Assembly (NCBI GenBank): GCA_023525975.1
Contig: CM042028.1
Span: 81,901,501-81,965,500, forward strand
DNA: 64,000 nt
Reading direction: 5' to 3'
From: Smallanthus sonchifolius
Taxonomy: Eukaryota > Streptophyta > Magnoliopsida > Asterales > Asteraceae
In this document: piece after piece, positions 55,721-64,000 of the stretch
Layout: every line of letters begins with the position of its first letter
How positions within the stretch are numbered: position 1 is the stretch's first letter
Translations under genes and position numbers: made by a program
Notes under the pieces: model-generated
The model's database searches: none
Told to the model about the DNA's origin: nothing
Seen by the model: the letters and a program-made list of their open reading frames with translations, nothing else

Positions 55721-56016
55721 GGAAGGGTTCAAATGATAACCAATTTTTTATGTGATAACCACTCTCAAACAATTACACAATTTATAAATTATTTTTTATT
55801 TTAATTGTTAAAATAGTATTTAAGTATCTTGAACATAAATACGAAAATGAGAGTCTCATATATATGTGCCACATAATGTTACATATACGTGACACATAGT
55901 GTTACATATATGTAACACTAATAGAATAATAATTGTTACATATACTTAATACTATGTTTTAGAGTTGTAATCACGGTTATTAAATAAAATATTGGTTATC
56001 ATTTCAACCGCATCAT
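55721..56016. mobile_element. (TA)n-flanked TIR element, family A, copy 3
   Basis: It begins GGAAGGGTTCAAATGATAAC and ends with the inverse near 56010, followed by a (TA)n tract. The palindrome series GTTACATATACGTGACAC and GTTACATATATGTAACAC is kept (about 55878-55945). It is a third copy of the family at 5658 and 12512, more than 40 kb away. Confidence 0.65.
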
Positions 56017-56036
56017 GTATATATATATATATATAG

Positions 56037-56331
56037 GGGAAGGATATAATAAAAACCCACCTAAGTTGTGAAAACGTTAAAAACTCTACAAAAAAACATG
56101 TTTTTACATCTTTTTTTTTGGAAATCCTTCTAACCAGTTTTTATAAGATTTTCGTCAAAAAAAAAATTAAAAAACGCCAAGCCATTTTTTTTAAATAGAC
56201 AAAAATTCCCATTTTTTGCGTAAAAATATCGTGTTACTTAAGTAATAGCTGAAAAAATCAACAGGTTACATATGTAAAACGATTTGGCAGAATTTTTACA
56301 AAAAAAAAATTTATAAAAAAAACCCGTCGGC
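56037..56331. mobile_element. (TA)n-flanked element, family D left part
   Basis: It starts GGGGAAGGATATAATAAAAA directly after (TA)n, like 12843. It carries GTGTTACTTAAGTAATAGC and GGTTACATATGTAAAAC palindromes near 56232 and 56262. The right end is missing; the LTR of the next element begins instead, so it was probably cut by that insertion. Confidence 0.45.
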
Positions 56332-56332
56332 G

Positions 56333-56580
56333 TGACGACGTATGATGAAAGGATCATACATAAGGGGCCTAAAAGAAATAAATCTAACTTCTTAACCACC
56401 ACGAGGGCCCACGAGAAGAGAGAACCAATAAGAAAGGGGCTGTCATTATCATACGGTTAGAGGAAAGAGAATGTAAAAATCCTATAAATAGAAGGTGATC
56501 TCATAGATGAAAGGGATCCAGGGCTTGTACTTGATTGAATTCGGGAATTATTATCAAAGTGGAGTTTTTACATCTCTTCA
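56333..56580 (+). repeat. 5' LTR of the Tat element
   Basis: It ends in CTCTTCA at 56580, directly before the primer-binding site. A TATA-like CCTATAAATAGAAGG lies at about 56480, with a transcribed leader behind it. The start is uncertain: TG at 56333 or 56343 are candidates. The length of about 240-250 bases is inferred. Confidence 0.55.
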
Positions 56581-56581
56581 T

Positions 56582-56594
56582 TGGCGCCATCCCG
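56582..56594 (+). other. Primer-binding site (TGGCGCC, tRNA-Asp-like)
   Basis: TGGCGCCATCCCG follows the LTR end after one base. TGGCGCC is the usual beginning of the primer-binding site in Tat/Athila-type elements. Confidence 0.7.
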
Positions 56595-56632
56595 GTCGAA
56601 CAATAGTTACAACGGTATCCTGAATTCAATAT

Positions 56633-58543
56633 TTGCTTGCATTGGATAACATACAATCAGATTATGAATCCGATGAGGAGAGAAATCACATTACAAACAC
56701 AGGGGCACCAACAGGAGATTCACAATCTCAAGTCGGTATTCTTATGACTTCTTCACTGAAGGAACGTCTGGCACAAGCTCAAAACCATCCAGCAGATGTG
56801 TTGCCAGCAGCAGCAGCATCTCATCTTCACACTTTGCATACTAATATACCTGCCTCGTTGCCTTCGCAGGCGTTCTTTTCATCCCCCATACCGCCTCTAA
56901 TACCAACTACCTTTCCCACCCAAGTTACCCGGGACCTCCCGCAACCTGCAATACCACCCAGTTTCTCACATATCACCACATCTGGTATACCCATCTATAA
57001 TCTGCCGCAACTCATTACAACCACTGCTGGAATACCTCCCCTTCCCGTTTCCAATACCCCGCTTGTTCCCGGATCCCTCCCTTACACCATGCCATTACTC
57101 GCAGGTAACGAATGGTGGATGGAACAACAACGCCGGGCCCGAATGGACGAACAGTTTTGGAAAGAAATATGCCTGGCAGAACTCCGGAACCGTTTAACAT
57201 TTGAGGAAACCGCTTATGCCACACCGGGGGGATTCACATTTGCATGCACTACCGGATCTCTCGCCGGAGGGCAGTCCGCTCCTCTCACCCATCCATACAG
57301 CACGCAGGGGCTTTCTCCCGCACTCATACCTGTACCCGGGAATACTCCTCTAATGGACATCCATCGCCCGTACCGACCAACAGCTTTGTTATCACAATCT
57401 AAGTTCACACCCTGAATAGCTCAAGCAGAAATACTTCGTAAATTAAAAATGCCATCCATAGTGGGGAAATATGATGGTACCACAGATCTGGACGATCACA
57501 TCAATGTTTTTATTAGTGCTGGCGGGGTAGAGAGATGGGCCCTGCATGAATGGTGTCACATGTTTGTTCAAACCTTGGTCGGGCCAACTCGTCTTTGGTA
57601 CGATAGTTTACCTGTAGGCCGGATCGACAGTTTTGATGAATTCTTGGAAAAGTTCATGCAACAATTTAGTCAGCAAAAACGACACACGAAAGACAAGACA
57701 GAAATACTTCACATCCGGAGACGAGACGGGGAATCGGTGGAAGATTTCATTACCCGGTATAACAAAGAAAGTTTGCAAATAGCCGGGGCAGGGGAGGATT
57801 TAATGATCGCAGGTTTCATTCAAGGCATCCGACATGATGAGCTCATCCGTAGGCTCCATGGCCGGGACGGTTTACCAAAAACCATGGAAGAACTAATGAC
57901 TGTCGCTCGTGCCTTCGTCCGGGCAGAAAGATCCGTCCGGAGCACTCATGAGTATGATAAAAAGGATCAGCGAAGTGATCGAACGAGAAAACAGCCACAC
58001 TCCTCCAGACAGACTCAACGTTTTCAAGGACCTAGCACATGGACGAGGCCTCTCCCGTACACCCGCCCGGAACCTGTTAGATCTGTCAATACCTCCACAA
58101 GGTTTAAAGGTAATCCGGAGAGCAGGGGAGTTGCGTGGATTAAAAAGTTGGTCAAAAGCCCCGTGGAAGTTCTTCTAACAGAAAAAATAATACTAGAACC
58201 CTCGCGACCTCTCAACCCAAAGTCCGTACGAGATCCCAAACGGTATTGTGATTTCCACAAAGACACTGGGCATGACACGGATCATTGTTGGCATTTACTA
58301 AAACAAATTGACATGGCCATACAAACCGGCAAACTTTCCCATCTGTTAAAAGAAATTCATGCAGGACCCCCGGGAAGAAAGAATGCAGGCAAAAAACCTG
58401 TGCGTGACTTATGCATGATAATGAATGAGGAGTCATCAAGCTCAAGGGGTTATAAACGCGGGGGGCACGACTGGAAGCCTGGATGGAACAACCGCTTACT
58501 TTCCCGCCTGTTCAAGGGGGTGCCTCGTCCACCAGTCCAGTAG
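56633..58543 (+). pseudogene. Tat gag polyprotein, interrupted by one stop
   Basis: The frame 56633-57415 is a Pro/Thr/Ser-rich N-terminal region ending in QSKFTP and a TGA at 57413-57415. The same frame resumes and from 57449 reads MPSIVGKYDGTTDLDDHINV, the start of the capsid-like retrotransposon gag domain (VERWALHEWCHMFVQTLVGP; RRRDGESVEDFITRYNKESL). Near its end lies a C...H...C cluster, YCDFHKDTGHDTDHC, typical of this lineage. The stop looks like a single-base nonsense change. The frame ends at 58543 overlapping the protease frame. Confidence 0.85.
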
Positions 58544-58776
58544 TAATCACAGCATTAGTAGGTGACTACCGCATCAGTCGGATTTTAGTCGATATTGGAG
58601 CTTCAATGGACGTCATGTATGAGCAGCTTTTCAGACGTCTGGATATGGAAGATCAAAAAACCTTGAAACCTACCGACATTGATCTCATAGGGTTTTCTGG
58701 GGAATCCGTGATCCCTCTAGGACAACTCACACTACCAATGACCCTAGAAGAAGGCGCAAGTTGTTTCAAAAAATAA
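58483..58776 (+). pseudogene. Tat aspartic protease segment in a shifted frame
   Basis: The frame reads VVITALVGDYRISRILVDIG, then ASMDVMYEQLFRRLDM. The catalytic triplet is DIG instead of DTG or DSG, which should weaken or abolish activity. It lies in another frame than gag and pol. Entry lies near a GGGGG run (58514) and exit at an A-run (58769-58774), so two indels in homopolymers are a simple explanation. Confidence 0.7.
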
Positions 58777-58777
58777 C

Positions 58778-61009
58778 TTGATACTCGGACGACCAGGTTT
58801 GGAGTCTTTTCATGCAGCCGTGTCCACTGTCCACTCCGCTATCGCATTCCCAACTCCCAAGGGAGCGGTGGTGTATGCTGACCAAATCATGGAAGTATTA
58901 CAAGCACAAACCAGTCGGACCTCGTATAAAGATCATTTTGACACTCACGTGAAAAGTACATATGAACCGGAGAGGTGGATTATGAACCCCGCATACCCGG
59001 AACAGATAATTACCATTGGACACACCTTATCCCCCGCAGGGCGAGACCGTTTGAAGCAGTTGTTACGAAACAACATAGACGTTTTTGCATGGAAACCGGC
59101 AGATATGAAGGGAGTTCCACGGGAATTAGCCGAACATCGCCTACATGTATACAAGACTGCTAACCCGGTAACTCAAAAACGACGGAGGATGGGCCCGGAT
59201 AGAAGCAGGGCAGCTGTGGATCAAGTCCGGGATCTAGTTAACGCGAGGATCCTCCGAGAAGTTCGTTACCCTTCATGGATCGCCAATCCAGTAATGGTAA
59301 AGAAAGGAAATGGTACTTGGCGTATGTGTATCGACTACAAGAATCTAAATAGTGCATGTCCTAAGGACGCCTACCCCTTACCAGAAATTGATCTGAAAAT
59401 CGACTCGTTAGCCCCTTTCCGTTTCAAATGTTTTTTGGATGCTTACAAAGGCTATCATCAAATTCCCATGGCCAAAGACGACGAAGAGAAAACAGCTTTT
59501 ATCACCGACATCGGCGTTTTTTGTTACACAAAAATGTCGTTTGGATTAAAGAACGCAGGGGCCACTTACCAAAGGCTCATGGACAAAGTATTCGAGCCTC
59601 AAATTGGTAAAAAATTGGAGATCTATGTCGACGACTTGGTCATCAAAAGCCATGATGAAACAAAACTCCTAGCGGACATCGCTGAGACGTTTTTAAGGTT
59701 GAAAGAATCCCGAATAATGTTAAACCCGGGGAAATGTTCGTTTGGAGTAGAGGAAGGGAGATTCCTCGGTGTGATGGTCACCAAGGAAGGTTTCCGGGCA
59801 AATCCGGAAAAAGTTTCAGCTATCACCCGGATGCCTTCCCCGTCATCCATCAAGGAGGTGCAAGCATTGAATGGACGTTTGATGGCAATAAATCGATTTC
59901 TGGCTAAGCATGCAGAAAGATCTCTACCTTTCATCCAAACTCTGAAAAATTGTCTCAACAAAGCACAGTTCCAATGGACGGACCAAGCAGAGGAGGCCTT
60001 CCAGCAGCTGAAACTGTACCTTGCGAAACTCCCCACCCTTACAGCACCAGAAAAAGAAGAGAAGTTAACAGCATATATCGTAGCTGCGGATGCGGCCATT
60101 AGCACCGTCCTCATGGTTGAAAGGAAAGGTGTGCAAACTCCTATCTATTATGTCAGCCGGGTGTTAATAGACCCGGAGACAAGGTACTCCCTACTAGAGA
60201 AATTAACCTTGGCTTTAGTACATGCGTCTCGAAGATTGCGTCGATGCTTCCAAGCCCATTCGGTGGAAATACTCACCAATTTTCCTATCCAGCAAGTGTT
60301 AAAAAAACCTGAGTTATCCGGAAGATTAGCCAAGTGGGCGGTTGAATTAGGAGATCTTAGTCTGGAATACAAGCCTCGAACCGCATTAAAAGGGCAGGTC
60401 ATTGCCGATTTCCTTGCGGAAATACCGGAGGGGCGAGAGATGGAGATCATCAATGACCCAGTTATAGCTGAAATACAGATCAAAGCACCTCAATACACTG
60501 ATGGGGCTTCAAGCATGGAAGGGTCCGGGGCCGGGCTTATGTTACTTAGCCCAGAGGGGGTGGAAATCACATATGCGGTAAAATTAAACTTCAAAAGCAC
60601 GAACAACGAAGCTGAATATGAAGCCTTGTTAGCCGGATTGCGATTAGCAGCGACCATGAAAGCCCAGCACATCCGGGCACACGTGGACTCACTCTTAGTG
60701 GCTAACCAAGTGAATAAGATTTACGAAGCCAAGGGGAAGATGATGATCGAATACTTAAAAAAGACTAAAGAGATGATGTTGCAATTTCAGGAGTGTAGCA
60801 TAAAGAATATTCCTCGAAGTCAAAACCGGAAAGCAGATGCTTTAAGTAAACTGGCGTCGGTCCAGTTCGCTCACTTGGCAAAAGAGATACGAGTACAAAC
60901 ATTGGATAAGCCCTCCGTTTGCACAGAAGAAATTAGTCACCTTGAGGACGTTGGTTGGACATGGATGACGCCCTTGGTGGCATATTTGAAGGAAGGAACT
61001 TTGCCATAA
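58778..61009 (+). CDS. Tat pol: reverse transcriptase, RNase H and second RNase H
   Basis: A 743-residue open frame. It opens with the end of the protease (ILGRPGLESFHAAVSTVHSA). The reverse transcriptase has WRMCIDYKNLNSACPKDAYP, FLDAYKGYHQIPM, MSFGLKNAGATYQRLMD and the catalytic LEIYVDDLVIKS (about residues 170-345). The connection and first RNase H follow (WTDQAEEAFQQLKLYL; PIYYVSRVL). A second RNase H at about 565-700 (YTDGASSMEGSGAGLMLLSP; NNEAEYEALLAGLRLA; SQNRKADALSKLAS) is the duplicated type seen in Tat. The frame stops at TAA 61007-61009 inside a conserved linker, so this stop is a lesion and the integrase that follows is in the same frame. Confidence 0.9.
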   Translation: MILGRPGLESFHAAVSTVHSAIAFPTPKGAVVYADQIMEVLQAQTSRTSYKDHFDTHVKSTYEPERWIMNPAYPEQIITIGHTLSPAGRDRLKQLLRNNIDVFAWKPADMKGVPRELAEHRLHVYKTANPVTQKRRRMGPDRSRAAVDQVRDLVNARILREVRYPSWIANPVMVKKGNGTWRMCIDYKNLNSACPKDAYPLPEIDLKIDSLAPFRFKCFLDAYKGYHQIPMAKDDEEKTAFITDIGVFCYTKMSFGLKNAGATYQRLMDKVFEPQIGKKLEIYVDDLVIKSHDETKLLADIAETFLRLKESRIMLNPGKCSFGVEEGRFLGVMVTKEGFRANPEKVSAITRMPSPSSIKEVQALNGRLMAINRFLAKHAERSLPFIQTLKNCLNKAQFQWTDQAEEAFQQLKLYLAKLPTLTAPEKEEKLTAYIVAADAAISTVLMVERKGVQTPIYYVSRVLIDPETRYSLLEKLTLALVHASRRLRRCFQAHSVEILTNFPIQQVLKKPELSGRLAKWAVELGDLSLEYKPRTALKGQVIADFLAEIPEGREMEIINDPVIAEIQIKAPQYTDGASSMEGSGAGLMLLSPEGVEITYAVKLNFKSTNNEAEYEALLAGLRLAATMKAQHIRAHVDSLLVANQVNKIYEAKGKMMIEYLKKTKEMMLQFQECSIKNIPRSQNRKADALSKLASVQFAHLAKEIRVQTLDKPSVCTEEISHLEDVGWTWMTPLVAYLKEGTLP

Positions 61010-61030
61010 GATAGAGCAGAAGCGTTAAAG

Positions 61031-62188
61031 TTGCGAACAAAGGCCTTACAGTATCAGCTGATAGACGATCGGCTCTATAGAAGAACTTTCCTAGGGCCTT
61101 TGTTAAGATGTGTTGGTCAAAAGGAAGCTGAACTATTAGTCAAAGAGGTGCATGAATGTTCATGTGGAATGCATGCCGGCCTAAGGATGATGGTGGCCAA
61201 GCTAATGAACATAGGATGTTACTGGCCGGGAATGCATGTCACAGCAGTACAAACCTTGCAGAAGTGTTTTAGTTGTCAAAAGCACGCGCCTAAAACATTG
61301 AAGCCTAAGAACGATCTCATACCAGTGACTGGAGCATGGCCTTTTCAAAAGTGGGGAATAGACATTGTCGGACAATTCCCGGAAGCACCCGGACGCGTCA
61401 AATTCTTAATCATCGCGGTGGATTACTTCACAAAATGGGTGGAAGCTAAGGCAGTCGCAACAATTACTACCACCCAGATCAAAAAATTTGTGTGGGATTA
61501 TATAATATGCCGCTTTGGCCTCCCTCTATACCTGGTGAGTGACAATGGAACACAGTTCGAATCATTAGCCGGATGGTATGAGGAAATGGGAATCCGGCAA
61601 GTTTTTACGTCCGTTGCTCACCCGCAGGGAAACGGTCAAGTAGAACGAATCAACCAGAGCATGCTAAAGGGCATAAAAACTAGGCTCGCAACCAAAGGGA
61701 GTTCTTGGGTTGAAGAGATACCTAGTGTATTATGGGCTCATCGCACCACCCCGAAAACAAGCAACGGTGAAACTCCTTTCAGTTTAACTTATGGCCACGA
61801 AGCAGTAATCCCAGTCGAAATGGGCACGCCAACGATGTGTATTGCTACAACAAATGGTCGGGATAATGATCGAGAATTAAGACTGAACTTGGATCTTTTG
61901 GAAGAAAGAAGGGAACAAGCACTCATCCAAGAAGCTAAGTACAAGCAAGTTCTGGCCAAGTATTACAACAAGAATGTTGCACTTCACCAGTTCCGCCCAG
62001 GTGAATACGTTTTTAGAAACAATGAAGCCAGCAGGGCTGAGCCCGGAGGAAAGTTGGGGCCTAACTGGGATGGGCCTTACCGGATTAAAGAATCCCTGGG
62101 AAAGGGGGCGCACTCCTTGACCAGATTGGATGGAACTAACGTGCCCAGGACTTGGAATGCAGCCCAACTCAGGAAATGTTATATGTAA
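61031..62188 (+). CDS. Tat integrase
   Basis: It starts in the same frame as pol, 22 bases after the TAA. The zinc-binding HHCC region spans VHECSCGMHAGLRMMVAKLM to CFSCQKHA. The catalytic core has KWGIDIVGQFPEAPG (first Asp), YLVSDNGTQFES (second Asp) and HPQGNGQVERINQSML (Glu), a normal D,D,E set. The C-terminal DNA-binding region ends KLGPNWDGPYRIKESLGKGA and LDGTNVPRTWNAAQLRKCYM. No chromodomain follows, as expected for a Tat element. The core looks intact, but it would need read-through or repair of the upstream stop. Confidence 0.88.
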   Translation: MRTKALQYQLIDDRLYRRTFLGPLLRCVGQKEAELLVKEVHECSCGMHAGLRMMVAKLMNIGCYWPGMHVTAVQTLQKCFSCQKHAPKTLKPKNDLIPVTGAWPFQKWGIDIVGQFPEAPGRVKFLIIAVDYFTKWVEAKAVATITTTQIKKFVWDYIICRFGLPLYLVSDNGTQFESLAGWYEEMGIRQVFTSVAHPQGNGQVERINQSMLKGIKTRLATKGSSWVEEIPSVLWAHRTTPKTSNGETPFSLTYGHEAVIPVEMGTPTMCIATTNGRDNDRELRLNLDLLEERREQALIQEAKYKQVLAKYYNKNVALHQFRPGEYVFRNNEASRAEPGGKLGPNWDGPYRIKESLGKGAHSLTRLDGTNVPRTWNAAQLRKCYM

Positions 62189-62295
62189 TCCTTATGGCCG
62201 TGTTCATGGTTTTTCAAGAAACAAAAAAGAAGAGCATGTTTTCAAAGACATAAAGAAAATCCCCGTTTTATAATAAAACTAGCATTTTTAAAACA

Positions 62296-63245
62296 CCGGA
62301 TCAATGTATCCGGCATCATAAAAGGCCGGACCACGTGTCCGGCACCAAAAAGATTGGATTTTAATCCAACATTAAAAAAAAAGACCGGATCACTGTATCC
62401 GGCACCATAAAAGATTGGATTTTAATCCAACATTAAAAAAGACCGGATCAATGTATCTGGCACCATAAAAGACCGGACCACGTGTCCGGCACCAAGAAGA
62501 TTGGATTTTAATCCAACATTAAAAAAAAGACCGGATCACTGTATCCGGCACCATAAAAGATTGGATTTTAATCCAACATTAAAAAAGACCGAATCACTGT
62601 ATCCGGCACCATAAAAGATTGGATTTTAATCCAAAAAAGACCGGATCAATGTATCCGGCACCATAAAAGACCGGACCACGTGTCCGGCACCAAGAAGATT
62701 GGATTTTAATCCAACATTAAAAAAGACCGGATCAATGTATCCGGCATCATAAAAAGCACCAAGAAGATTGGATTTTAATCCAACATTAAAAAAGACCGGA
62801 TCAATGTATCCGGCACCATAAAAGACCGGACCACGTGTCCGGCACCAAGAAGATTGGATTTTAATCCAACATTAAAAAAGACCGGATCACTGTATCCGGC
62901 ACCATAAAAGATTGGATTTTAATCCAACATTAAAAAAGACCGGATCAATGTATCCGGCACCATAAAAGACCGGACCACATGTCCGGCACCGAGAAGATTG
63001 GATTTTAATCCAACATCTTAAAAAAGACCGGATCAATGTATCTGGCACCATAAAAGACCGGACCACGTGTCCGGCACCAAGAAGATTGGATTTTAATCCA
63101 ACATTAAAAAAGACCGGATCAATGTATCCGGCACCATAAAAGACCGGACCACGTGTCCGGCACCAAGAAGATTTAATCCAACACCTTAAAAAGACCGGAT
63201 CAATGTATCTGGCACCATAAAAGACAGGGCCACGTGTACGGCACT
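62296..63245. repeat. Modular tandem array of hairpin units (about 33 modules)
   Basis: Three module types of about 28-30 bp alternate. A: CCGGATCAATGTATCCGG (or with loop CACTGT). B: CCGGACCACGTGTCCGG. C: TTGGATTTTAATCCAA. Each is a perfect or near-perfect inverted repeat, separated by CACCATAAAAGA or ACATTAAAAAAGA spacers. By eye the order is mostly A-B-C with A'-C pairs between. The array occupies the region between integrase and the antisense ORF; a stray B-like unit lies at about 63360. In plant Tat elements this region is known to gain tandem repeats. Confidence 0.9.
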
Positions 63246-63574
63246 ATGAAAAGATCGGATTTGCAAATATTCAAGGATAAAGCAAAACATAACACAAAAA
63301 GGGGATAATTATACTACATCATAAGGCGGAGCACAGTACAAAGAAAACGCAAGGAATAAGACCGAACCACGTGTCCGGTACAAAACCAGATCAAGACAGT
63401 CAGCATGATAATAAAGCTTGTACAAATTACAAATATTCTTAAAAACACAGATGAAAAACATAAAAAGGATACTTGCATTCAAAGGTAAATAAGTAGGTAC
63501 ATAAACAAGATTACAATATCAAAAAGTAAAAGGGCACGCATGCTCCAAAAAAGATAAATAAAAATACAAAGGGG

Positions 63575-64000
63575 TCAGCCTTCAATGGTAAGAACATCCC
63601 TGATCTCCCTAAGATCCAATTGATCAGCCAAAGAGGTAAGAGTACCTACTACGGGGAACTCCATAGTATCAAAGGCATCTTGCCTCTGAGTAAGTATGTT
63701 TCGGGCTTCCGGGCTCCAGCCAGGGAGGCTCTCCAAAGACAAACCAGTTTTCCCTGCTTGAAACCCATTGGCTAGCCCATCATGATAACCCGCCGCTTCC
63801 GCAGCTCCATTCAAACCAACTACCCCATCAATAAACTCATCACTGCCTTGACTGCCTCCACCACCCTAGAAAACCCTTCCGCCACCAACCATTTCATATC
63901 TTCCTTCAACAAAGATAATTCTTTCACCATTTTAGCTTTCTCCACCTCAAAACTCTCTCTCTCTCCTTCTCGAAAGACACAACCTTTCCCTCCAACATAT
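63575..64000 (-). pseudogene. Antisense extra ORF of the Tat element (incomplete)
   Basis: On the minus strand the frame ending at 63575 reads AAEAAGYHDGLANGFQAGKT, GLSLESLPGWSPEARNIL and FPVVGTLTSLADQLDLREIR. Upstream, in another frame, a Lys/Glu-rich stretch reading EKERESFEVEKAKMVKEL continues to the window edge and looks like a coiled coil. A frame change near 63860 joins them, so this copy is damaged or the boundary is an intron. Antisense ORFs between integrase and 3' LTR are known in the Tat lineage; their function is unknown. Confidence 0.6.

Larger units (their letters stand above)
56333..64000 (+). mobile_element. Ty3/gypsy Tat-lineage LTR retrotransposon (runs off the window)
   Basis: Order: short 5' LTR, tRNA-Asp-type primer-binding site, gag, protease, reverse transcriptase, RNase H, second RNase H, integrase, a hairpin-rich tandem array and an antisense extra ORF. 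The second RNase H and extra ORF between integrase and 3' LTR are recognised features of the plant Tat branch. Coding lesions: TGA in gag (57413), frame changes around protease (about 58510 and 58770), TAA before integrase (61007). The 3' LTR is beyond the window. Confidence 0.88.

Noticed and set aside
58483..58778. Programmed frameshift between gag and protease
   Set aside because: The return to the original frame at an A-run and the damaged active site make two indels more likely than a programmed signal.
62296..63245. CRISPR-like array
   Set aside because: The units are self-complementary modules of a retrotransposon 3' region in plant nuclear DNA, with no unique spacers and no cas genes.

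Overview
This is plant nuclear DNA from a eudicot: intron-containing genes for plastid and mitochondrial proteins, a plant D-type cyclin, AT-rich intergenic DNA, and typical plant transposons (Ty3/gypsy Tekay and Tat lineages, hAT, MULE, PIF/Harbinger, Helitron, L1 and RTE LINEs, SINE-like units). The repeat flavour is compatible with Asteraceae, but no marker here proves the family. Transposons and their remains cover most of the window.

Layout. 1-3235: long LTR, primer-binding site and decayed gag of a Tekay-type retrotransposon. 3.3-4.2 kb: Helitron and a repeat fragment. 4.38-4.64 kb: a gene-like pyrimidine-rich leader. 5.6-13.4 kb: chain of terminal-inverted-repeat (TIR) elements joined by (TA)n tracts, each carrying its own version of a TTAC...GTAA palindrome. 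14.1-14.7 kb: tandem repeat. 15.56-17.7 kb: L1 LINE. 18.1-18.2 kb: lone decayed exon resembling exon 1 of N-acetylglutamate synthase. 19.3-19.7 kb: Helitron. 21.8-24.8 kb: intact ten-exon N-acetylglutamate synthase gene (+). 26.4-26.9 kb: intact mitochondrial ribosomal protein bL12 gene (-), convergent with it. 27.05-28.35 kb: Pack-MULE-like element with a captured RING-ligase fragment. 28.5-33.8 kb: RTE LINE tail, MULE-like elements, Harbinger element and a Tourist-like MITE. 34.05-35.2 kb: broken SHORT-ROOT-like GRAS gene. 36.07-38.1 kb: second L1 LINE. 41.3-43.0 kb: broken APS kinase gene with a small element in intron 1. 43.4-46.4 kb: Tekay-type fragment. 46.9-49.8 kb: nearly intact hAT transposon. 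51.7-52.95 kb: intact D-type cyclin gene (-). 53.2-56.3 kb: Helitron, non-autonomous hAT, MULE-like and (TA)n-linked elements. 56.33-64 kb: Tat-lineage retrotransposon with dual RNase H, a 3' array of hairpin modules and an antisense extra ORF; it runs off the window.

Host genes that look functional: N-acetylglutamate synthase (first step of arginine synthesis, plastid), bL12m (mitochondrial ribosome stalk) and a D-type cyclin (G1/S entry). They are not a pathway unit. The SHORT-ROOT-like and APS kinase copies are pseudogenes. Two functional genes each need one GC-AG intron with the donor GCAAGT. Recurrent themes are arrays of short perfect palindromes inside unrelated transposons, and transposons nested in or chained to one another.

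All calls come from reading the sequence and the translations by eye; no database search was possible.
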